NCBI RefSeq assembly: GCF_900564145.1 | Contig: NZ_UOOB01000001.1 | Coordinates: 3,846,754 to 3,910,753 of the forward strand | Source of the DNA: Comamonas sp. lk | Lineage (GTDB): Bacteria > Pseudomonadota > Gammaproteobacteria > Burkholderiales > Burkholderiaceae_C | Reading direction: 5' to 3' | DNA: 64,000 nucleotides | Part shown: positions 58,259-64,000 of the stretch, in pieces | Position numbering within the stretch: position 1 is the stretch's first letter | Layout: every line of letters begins with the position of its first letter | Position numbers and translations under genes: made by a program | The notes under the pieces: model-generated | Databases searched by the model: none | Told to the model about the DNA's origin: nothing | Seen by the model: the letters and a program-made list of their open reading frames with translations, nothing else

Positions 58259-58290
58259 TCAATAGCAGGCAGCGCTTTATCTGCCTGGGG
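58259..58290. repeat. Dispersed palindromic repeat, diverged copy upstream of tenA
   Basis: AATAGCAGGCAGCGCTTTAT followed by CTGCCTGGG; keeps the left-arm core. Confidence 0.45.
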
Positions 58291-58491
58291 AACAGACCAT
58301 TCTGGCTGAAATTGATAAACCAGCAGCCAGAACTGGCAGACGGTTCAAGGTCTTGGCCGAATCGCCCGCCCGCCGGTCACCTCGCCACACGGCCATGCGC
58401 TTGCGCATCTTCATGCGAGCGGCCTGCGCCTGAAGCCCAGAAGGGGAAAACCATCAAGACAAACAGCAGCGTCACCTCGCCAACCCCATTG

Positions 58492-58509
58492 ACCGACTGA
58501 CCAGTCGGT
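58492..58509. promoter_or_regulatory. TetR-type operator ACCGACTG-AC-CAGTCGGT
   Basis: ACCGACTGACCAGTCGGT has two perfect 8-bp arms, a form typical of TetR/AcrR operators, 59 bp before the oxygenase start. The TetR gene at 59829 lies just beyond that oxygenase. Confidence 0.65.
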
Positions 58510-58567
58510 TTTTAGACTGAAACCCAGCTATCACCAGATAGCATCGCTTTCATCAAAAGGAATGGGA

Positions 58568-59728
58568 ATGCAAAGCTTTTTTGCTGCCGAGCTTCATCGC
58601 AGAGCCACGCATGCCATGCAAACCGGTCGTGCCGATGCCGACGCACAGAGCGCTCAGGTGCCGGTCGCTCAATACACCAGCGACGAGCAGACGGCGCAGG
58701 AGCTGCGCCTGCTGCGCCAGTCCCCTCAGCCCGTGGCCGGCAGCTCATCCCTGGCCGCACCGGGTGCCTGGTTGTCGCTGACGCGCTTTGGCATTCCGCT
58801 GCTGCTGGTGCGGCAGGCCGATGGGCCGGTGCAGGCTTTTTTGAATGTTTGCCGCCACCGTGGCGCACGGGTCGTGCCCGAAGGCAGCGGCAATGAAGCA
58901 CGCGCCTTCACCTGCCCTTATCACGCCTGGACTTACCAGGCCGATGGCAGCTTGCGGGGTGTACCCGATGCATTCGGCTTTCCCTGCCTGAAGAAAGAAG
59001 ACTCCGGCCTTCGAAGACTGGCTGTCGTCGAGCGTGCAGGCATCATCTGGGTCGTGCTCGATCCGGCCTCGCCCATCAGCGATATCCATACCCATCTGGG
59101 CCCGCTCATGGACAACCTGGAATCCCTGAGCGGGTTCCAGACCCCGGTGGCCTATGCACAGCGCTCCTATGAAGTCAACGCCAACTGGAAGCTGCTGATC
59201 GACGGCATCTTCGAGGCCTACCACTTCAAGGTGGCGCATCGCCAGACCATCGCTCATATGTTCATGCACAACCTGCAACTGGTTGACGAGTTCGCAGCAC
59301 ACCGGCGCCTGTACCTGATCAAGTCCCGTTTCGCGCAGGATCAGCCCGAGGCGGCCGGCTTCGACCCGCGCCAGTACGGCAATCTGACGTATTACTTCTT
59401 CCCGAACAGCATGGTGCTGGTGCAGCCCGACCACGGACAGCTCAGTTACCTGGCGCCGCTCAGCGCCTCCTGCACGCGGGTGCACGAGATCACGCTGATT
59501 CCGGCCAAGCCGGCAACAGACAAGGCAAGCGCCTATTGGGATGCCAATGTGGACCTGTACCGCCGCACGCTGGCCGAAGACTATGCCCTGGCGGAGTCCA
59601 TCCAGGCCGGCCTGGCCTCGGGAGCCAACGACAGCTTCCACTTTGGCACCTTCGAGTACAGCGCGCCGCGCTTTCATGCCCAGCTGCAGCAGTTGCTGGA
59701 TGCCGACCGGAACCAGGCTTTGGCCTGA
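58568..59728 (+). CDS. Rieske-type ring-hydroxylating oxygenase, alpha subunit (second)
   Basis: 386-residue oxygenase. Rieske ligands Cys95, His97 (CRHRGA), Cys116 and His119 (CPYHAWTY); mononuclear iron ligands His219 and His224 in FEAYHFKVAHRQTI. ATG 58568 is set by AAAAGGA; ATG 58562 is too close to it. No partner subunits nearby. Probably inducible through the TetR operator upstream. Substrate unknown; not closely similar to the first Rieske gene. Confidence 0.9.
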   Translation: MQSFFAAELHRRATHAMQTGRADADAQSAQVPVAQYTSDEQTAQELRLLRQSPQPVAGSSSLAAPGAWLSLTRFGIPLLLVRQADGPVQAFLNVCRHRGARVVPEGSGNEARAFTCPYHAWTYQADGSLRGVPDAFGFPCLKKEDSGLRRLAVVERAGIIWVVLDPASPISDIHTHLGPLMDNLESLSGFQTPVAYAQRSYEVNANWKLLIDGIFEAYHFKVAHRQTIAHMFMHNLQLVDEFAAHRRLYLIKSRFAQDQPEAAGFDPRQYGNLTYYFFPNSMVLVQPDHGQLSYLAPLSASCTRVHEITLIPAKPATDKASAYWDANVDLYRRTLAEDYALAESIQAGLASGANDSFHFGTFEYSAPRFHAQLQQLLDADRNQALA

Positions 59729-59828
59729 CCCGGTCGCATTTCTCTCGCATTTCCCTCGCATTTCCCTCAGACCTACTTCGCGCCCGTCGCTGCATTTCTC
59801 GGCGAAACCCGATTTCTATAATCCACGG

Positions 59829-60464
59829 ATGCCCCACAAGCCGCTCTCCCGCAAAGAACTGATCCTGGATCGCGCCGAACAGCATTTTTCCGATCACGGT
59901 TTTCAAGGGGCCTCGCTATCGGCCATAGCGCGGGACTGCCAGGTCGGCAATCCCGGGCTGCTGCACCATTTCCCCAGCAAGCAAGCGCTGTACCGCGCCG
60001 TGCTCGAAACCCAGGCCAAGGAGCTGATGGAGCGCATGGAGCAAGGTGTTCGACCCGGCGACGACCTGCAGCAGCGCCTGCAGGCCTTTGTCATGCTGCA
60101 GCTCGACTGGATGCAGGCACGCCCTGCGGGCTTCAAACTCATCACCCGTGAACTGCTGGACAACTCCGAGCGCATAGAGCAAGCCCAGTTCCGGCCGCTG
60201 GAAGCATTTCTGCGCCAAAGCCTGACCCTGTTGGAAGAAGGCCAGGCCGCGCACCTGCTGCGCCAGGACCTGTCTGCCCTGGCCTTGCTGACCATTGTTT
60301 TGGGCAGTCTCAACTACGCGCAGATGGTGCGGCCCACCTTCAGCAAGGCCTTTGCCGATCCGGCCCTCAAGCTCGACAGCCAGTGGCTGCAAGGCATGGC
60401 CGGCGACCTGCTGCGCCTCATCAGCTGCGCGCCTCTCGCGCCTTGCCCTGCAACCAGAGACTGA
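59829..60464 (+). CDS. TetR-family transcriptional regulator
   Basis: 211-residue regulator with an N-terminal HTH (LILDRAEQHFSDHGFQGASLSAIARDCQVGNPGLLHHFPSKQALY) and an all-helical ligand domain. It probably represses the oxygenase upstream through the 58492 palindrome. Its last 44 bp overlap the 3' end of the convergent LysR gene. Confidence 0.92.
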   Translation: MPHKPLSRKELILDRAEQHFSDHGFQGASLSAIARDCQVGNPGLLHHFPSKQALYRAVLETQAKELMERMEQGVRPGDDLQQRLQAFVMLQLDWMQARPAGFKLITRELLDNSERIEQAQFRPLEAFLRQSLTLLEEGQAAHLLRQDLSALALLTIVLGSLNYAQMVRPTFSKAFADPALKLDSQWLQGMAGDLLRLISCAPLAPCPATRD

Positions 60465-61365
60465 AGGCGCGCAGCGCCGGCGCAGCCTGGGCATCGGCGG
60501 CCAGCGCCGGGGTGATCAGATAGTAGGCCCGGTTGCCGCGCAGGGCTTGCGGGCAGGCAATGATGAGATCACCGCGCGCCAGCTCCTGCTCGATCAGCAT
60601 GGGCGGTATCAGCGCCACACCCAGTCCCTGGGCTGCGGCCACGGCCAGCATGGAAAAAAGCTCCAGCCGCATGCCGTCCAGCGCCCGGGGTGCATCCACG
60701 CCCATGGCATCAAACCACTGGCGCCAGCCCTGGGGACGGGTGCTTTGCTGCAGCAGCGGCAGTTTGGCAATCACCTCCGGCCCCACCGGCAGCCAGGCGC
60801 GGCCCGGGTCGCGCTGCTGGGCAGTGGCCAGCAGCTGCGGGCTGCACACGGGAAGCACCTCTTCCCCCATCAGCCACTGCGCCTGCACGCCGGGCCAGCG
60901 GGACACCTGCTCGGGCGTGCCGGCAAAAAGCGCGGCATCGAAAACGGTATCGGCAAACAGAAACGGGCGGGTCTGCACATCGATGTGCACGGTGATGTCC
61001 GGGTGCTCCCTGGCCAGCTGCGGCAGGCGCGGCAGCAGCCAGCGCGTGGCAAACGTGGGCACGGCCGCCAGGTTGATGGGGCCGCCCTCGCCCTGGTGAC
61101 TCATCAGATCCAGCGTGTCGCGCTCCAGCCCTTGCAGCCAGCGGCCTACCTGCCTGGCGTAATGGACGCCGGCCTCGGTCAGCAGCACGCCATGGCGCGT
61201 GCGCTTGAACAAGGCCACGCCCACGAATTCCTCCAGCGCAATGATCTGACGGGACACCGCGCTTTGCGTCAACGACAGCTCCTGCGCCGCCTTGGTATAG
61301 CTGACATGGCGGGCGGCCGATTCAAAACAGGCCAGGGCCTGGGTGGAGGGAAGCACTCTTCGCAT
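60421..61365 (-). CDS. gcdR: LysR-family regulator, GcdR/GcvA-like
   Basis: 314-residue GcvA-type LysR regulator: HTH in residues 1-60 (LACFESAARHVSYTKAAQELSLTQSAVSRQI) and the ligand domain with PLLQQSTRPQGWRQWF. It is divergent from gcdH, the usual place of GcdR that activates glutarate catabolism. Overlaps the TetR 3' end by 44 bp on the other strand. Confidence 0.9.
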   Translation of the reverse strand: MRRVLPSTQALACFESAARHVSYTKAAQELSLTQSAVSRQIIALEEFVGVALFKRTRHGVLLTEAGVHYARQVGRWLQGLERDTLDLMSHQGEGGPINLAAVPTFATRWLLPRLPQLAREHPDITVHIDVQTRPFLFADTVFDAALFAGTPEQVSRWPGVQAQWLMGEEVLPVCSPQLLATAQQRDPGRAWLPVGPEVIAKLPLLQQSTRPQGWRQWFDAMGVDAPRALDGMRLELFSMLAVAAAQGLGVALIPPMLIEQELARGDLIIACPQALRGNRAYYLITPALAADAQAAPALRAFSLWLQGKAREARS

Positions 61366-61558
61366 ATCTCTTATGCCTACAACGCATCAATAAATGCAAA
61401 AATAACGGGAAAACCCTTGTTTCATGTTTTATACATGCAATTAAATCATTAATAGATGATTAATCATCGTTTGCCTGCTCCTATTTCTGAAACCTAAGAT
61501 GCGCTCAAGCAGTCAGGCATGGGCCTGCAACTCAACACTTTGCATTCAGGAGATGAAC
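61366..61558. promoter_or_regulatory. Divergent control region gcdR / gcdH with operator-like palindromes
   Basis: 193 bp with an inverted repeat AATCAT-N6-ATGATT (61444-61461) overlapping the perfect palindrome ATGATTAATCAT (61456-61467). These are likely LysR (GcdR) sites. The region is AT-rich and must carry both promoters. Confidence 0.5.
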
Positions 61559-62752
61559 ATGGCACACGGCTACCAATGGGACGATTGCTTCCAACTCGAC
61601 CAGCAGCTGACCGAAGACGAGCGCATGATCCGCGATGCAGCACGCGATTACTGCCAGGACAAGCTCAAGCCCCGCGTGCAGTCCATGTTCCGTAACGAGT
61701 CAGTGGATCTGTCCATCTTCCGCGAGATGGGCGAACTGGGCCTGCTGGGCCCCACCATCCCTACCCAGTACGGCGGCGCCGGCCTGAACTATGTGAGCTA
61801 CGGCCTGGTGGCGCGCGAAATCGAGCGCGTGGATTCCGGCTACCGCTCCATGGCCTCCGTGCAATCTTCGCTGGTGATGGTGCCCATCAATGAATTCGGC
61901 ACCGAAGAGCAGAAGATGAAGTACCTGCCCAAGCTGGCCTCGGGCGAGTTCATCGGCTGCTTCGGCCTGACCGAACCCGACCACGGTTCCGACCCCGGCT
62001 CCATGGCCACCCGCGCCTACAAGGTGGACGGTGGCTACCGCCTCAAGGGCAACAAGATGTGGATCACCAACAGCCCCGTGGCGGATGTGTTCGTGGTCTG
62101 GGCCAAGGAAGTGGCCGAAGACGGTACCGTGGGCCAGATCCGCGGCTTCATTCTGGACAAGGGCATGAAGGGCCTGTCGGCTCCCGCCATTCACGGCAAG
62201 GTGGGCCTGCGCGCCTCCATCACCGGCGAGATCGTGATGGAAGACGTGTTCTGCCCTGAAGACAACGCTTTCCCCGATGTGCGCGGCTTGAAGGGCCCGT
62301 TCACCTGCCTGAACAGCGCCCGCTACGGCATTGCCTGGGGCGCGCTGGGTGCAGCCGAAGACTGCTGGCACACCGCCCGCCAGTACACGCTGGACCGCAA
62401 GCAGTTCGGCCGCCCTCTGGCCGCCAACCAGCTGATCCAGAAGAAGCTGGCCGACATGCAGACCGAAATCACCCTGGGCCTGCAAGCCGTGCTGCGCGTG
62501 GGCCGCATGAAGGACGAGCACCAGAACGTGATCGAGATCACCTCCCTGGTCAAGCGCAACAACTGCGGCAAGTCGCTGGACATTGCCCGCATGGCACGCG
62601 ACATGCTGGGCGGCAACGGCATCAGCGACGAGTTCGGCGTGGCCCGCCATCTGGTGAACCTGGAAGTGGTCAACACCTACGAAGGTACGCACGATGTGCA
62701 CGCCCTGATCCTGGGCCGCGCCCAGACCGGCATCGCAGCGTTCTCGAACTAA
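61559..62752 (+). CDS. gcdH: Glutaryl-CoA dehydrogenase
   Basis: 397-residue flavin enzyme that oxidises and decarboxylates glutaryl-CoA to crotonyl-CoA in lysine, tryptophan and glutarate breakdown. Motifs: [33 protein letters not shown] (a GCDH-type sequence), and the catalytic Glu375 in [20 protein letters not shown] 61559 is chosen because AGGAG lies 6 bases before it; ATG 61553 abuts that SD. Confidence 0.95.
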   Translation: MAHGYQWDDCFQLDQQLTEDERMIRDAARDYCQDKLKPRVQSMFRNESVDLSIFREMGELGLLGPTIPTQYGGAGLNYVSYGLVAREIERVDSGYRSMASVQSSLVMVPINEFGTEEQKMKYLPKLASGEFIGCFGLTEPDHGSDPGSMATRAYKVDGGYRLKGNKMWITNSPVADVFVVWAKEVAEDGTVGQIRGFILDKGMKGLSAPAIHGKVGLRASITGEIVMEDVFCPEDNAFPDVRGLKGPFTCLNSARYGIAWGALGAAEDCWHTARQYTLDRKQFGRPLAANQLIQKKLADMQTEITLGLQAVLRVGRMKDEHQNVIEITSLVKRNNCGKSLDIARMARDMLGGNGISDEFGVARHLVNLEVVNTYEGTHDVHALILGRAQTGIAAFSN

Positions 62753-62754
62753 AG

Positions 62755-62839
62755 CACCCCCTGAGCCGCTGCGCGGCTTCCCCCTCTCTCGCTTCGCGGG
62801 AGGGGGACGGCAACTTCGCTGCGGGGCGGCCCTTGCTTG
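62755..62839 (+). repeat. ~80-bp dispersed intergenic repeat, copy B
   Basis: Starts 3 bp after the gcdH stop: CACCCCCTGAGCCGCTG, a CCCCCTCTC / GCGGGAGGGGG hairpin, then GCGGGGCGGCCCTTGCTTG. Nearly the same as copy A (11949-12029) in the other orientation. Confidence 0.8.
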
Positions 62840-62885
62840 TTGCCCTGCTTGTCTAGAGCGATGGCAAAGATCGCTATTTATTAAT

Positions 62886-62965
62886 GAGCTGGTACCGCTT
62901 GATTAGTCTGGGTTCTAAATAGTTTTCAGTACAGAACCCAGACCAATAAAGCGCAAGCAGCTATT
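62886..62965. repeat. Long-stem copy of the dispersed palindromic repeat upstream of gcdG
   Basis: Outer arms GAGCTGGTACCGCTT and AAGCGCAAGCAGCTATT belong to the dispersed family. Inside, 62897-62916 and 62933-62952 form a 20-bp stem with 18 matches around a 16-base loop. This is the largest hairpin of the family in the window and lies 35 bp before the gcdG start. Confidence 0.65.
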
Positions 62966-62999
62966 CATTTCATTGTTTCGCTTGACCGGACTCTCCGAC

Positions 63000-64000
63000 A
63001 TGAACGCATCCACCTCCACTCCCATCGGCGCACTGACAGGCATCAAGGTGCTGGATCTGTCGCGCGTGCTGGCAGGTCCCTGGGCCACACAGATGCTGGC
63101 AGACCTGGGGGCCGATGTGATCAAGGTCGAGCGCCCGGTGGCGGGCGACGACACGCGCCACTGGGGTCCCCCCTTCCTCAGAGACGAGGCGGGCAACGAC
63201 ACGCGCGAAGCCAGCTACTTCACGGCCTGCAACCGCAACAAGCGTTCGATCACCGTGGACATGGCCCACCCCGAAGGCCGAGCCCTGCTGCTGCGCATGG
63301 CGCAAGAGGCCGATGTCGTGGTGGAAAACTTCAAGACGGGTGGCCTCAAGCAATATGGGCTGGATTACGAAAGCCTCAAGGCGCTGAACCCACGCCTGGT
63401 TTACTGCTCCATCACCGGCTTCGGTCAGAACGGCCCTTATGCCGAGCGCGCCGGCTACGACCTGATGGTGCAAGCCATGTGCGGGCTGATGAGCGTCACC
63501 GGCCATGCCGATGGCGAGCCCGGCGGCGGCCCGCTCAGGGTAGGTGTGGCGGTGATCGATGTGTTCACGGGCCTGTATGCCAGCAATGCCATCCTGGCGG
63601 CACTCAACGCCCGCCACCACAGCGGCCAGGGCCAGTACATCGATATGGCGTTGCTGGATGTGAGCATGGCCGTGCTGGCCAATCAGGCCTCCGGTTTTCT
63701 AGCCACCGACAAGACACCGGGACGGGCCGGCAACATTCACCCCAGCCTCGCGCCCTATCAGGACTTTGTGACACAGGACGGCAATGTGATGCTGGCCATT
63801 GGCAATGACGGCCAGTTTGCCCGCTTTTGCGCCGCCATCGGCCATCAGGACTGGGCGCTGGATACGCGCTTTGCCACCAATACCGCCCGCGTTCACCACC
63901 GCGCCGAGCTGCTGGAGCGCATGCAGCCGGTGATGCTGACCCGCAGCACGACCGCATGGATTGCGCTGCTGGAAGACAAGGCCGTGCCCTGCGGCCCCAT
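63000..64000 (+). CDS. gcdG: CaiB/BaiF CoA-transferase, probably succinyl-CoA:glutarate CoA-transferase (3' end beyond the window)
   Basis: Partial, 333 codons visible from ATG 63000, open to the right edge. Family III CoA-transferase: GIKVLDLSRVLAGPWATQML, ADLGADVIKVERP, CNRNKRSITVDM, and Asp187 in VAVIDVFTGLY aligned by eye with the catalytic Asp of formyl-CoA transferase. Next to gcdH and gcdR it is most likely the enzyme that activates glutarate to glutaryl-CoA. Confidence 0.9.
   Translation, partial: MNASTSTPIGALTGIKVLDLSRVLAGPWATQMLADLGADVIKVERPVAGDDTRHWGPPFLRDEAGNDTREASYFTACNRNKRSITVDMAHPEGRALLLRMAQEADVVVENFKTGGLKQYGLDYESLKALNPRLVYCSITGFGQNGPYAERAGYDLMVQAMCGLMSVTGHADGEPGGGPLRVGVAVIDVFTGLYASNAILAALNARHHSGQGQYIDMALLDVSMAVLANQASGFLATDKTPGRAGNIHPSLAPYQDFVTQDGNVMLAIGNDGQFARFCAAIGHQDWALDTRFATNTARVHHRAELLERMQPVMLTRSTTAWIALLEDKAVPCGP

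Larger units (their letters stand above)
58234..58567. promoter_or_regulatory. Divergent control region, tenA / second Rieske oxygenase
   Basis: 334 bp without a gene. It holds a diverged dispersed repeat (58259-58290, AATAGCAGGCAGCGCTTTAT) and, near the oxygenase, a TetR-type palindrome (58492-58509). Confidence 0.5.

Noticed and set aside
58234..58562. TPP riboswitch upstream of tenA
   Set aside because: No CTGAGA and ACCTGA thi-box pair could be found on the minus strand; control of tenA remains open.
1..64000. CRISPR arrays, toxin-antitoxin or restriction systems, prophage genes
   Set aside because: No regularly spaced repeats of the right size and no matching proteins were seen on either strand.

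Overview
The window reads as chromosomal DNA of a high-GC betaproteobacterium of the Comamonadaceae, most like Comamonas testosteroni. This rests on the gene order (hemC-hemD-hemX-hemY beside a divergent ppc, xseB-ispA-dxs, a flagellar flhDC), on TRAP carriers, Rieske oxygenases and CoA-ester catabolism, and on short dispersed intergenic repeats of a kind I associate with this family. The species call is inference; no rRNA or marker search was possible.

Layout. 1-8322 (minus): a tripartite RND efflux operon in the order MdtA-like adaptor, MdtB-like pump, MdtC-like pump, outer-membrane lipoprotein (cut by the left edge). 8592-8975: a small NTF2-like protein. 9045-15732 (minus): a six-gene CO-dehydrogenase-like molybdenum hydroxylase operon (coxS-coxL-coxM, MoxR ATPase, VWA protein, coxG), with CoxL of the form II type, and a divergent GAF/Fis regulator at 15937-17127. 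17570-22627: a TRAP transporter (dctQ, dctM, a small membrane protein) facing two paralogous dctP genes. 22842-26002 (minus): xseB-ispA-dxs, the head of isoprenoid synthesis. 26421-29562: a Rieske oxygenase, a DMT permease and a mercaptopyruvate-type sulfurtransferase. 30142-34384: copABCD copper resistance, directly followed by flhDC (34889-35797). 35884-43057: ppc facing the haem operon hemC-hemD-hemX-hemY. 43271-45103: cytochrome b561 and two YceI proteins, followed by a 267-bp MITE-like element. 45566-52450: a VOC protein, valS, galU, tusA, a NUDIX hydrolase and cysM; then tRNA-Leu(CAA) at 52490. 52575-53685 is gene-poor. 53686-58233: a small hypothetical gene, an LrgA/LrgB pair, a DMT permease with a divergent LysR, and tenA. 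58568-60464: a second Rieske oxygenase with its probable TetR regulator. 60421-64000: the glutaryl-CoA (lysine/glutarate) module gcdR - gcdH - gcdG, the last cut by the right edge.

Most genes are ordinary. The less explained material is non-coding: a palindromic repeat family scattered through at least ten intergenic spaces, a second ~80-bp repeat family that once supplies the stop codon of coxM, a compact element (45136-45402) with 18-bp terminal inverted repeats and TTA flanks, a pair of 70-bp direct repeats between convergent genes (57213-57486), and three 11-bp-phased TTTACG hexamers upstream of the efflux operon. I found no CRISPR array, phage, intact IS element or classical defence system. 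Nothing here amounts to a clearly new protein system; the form II cox cluster with its MoxR/VWA/CoxG maturation genes is the least characterised metabolic unit.
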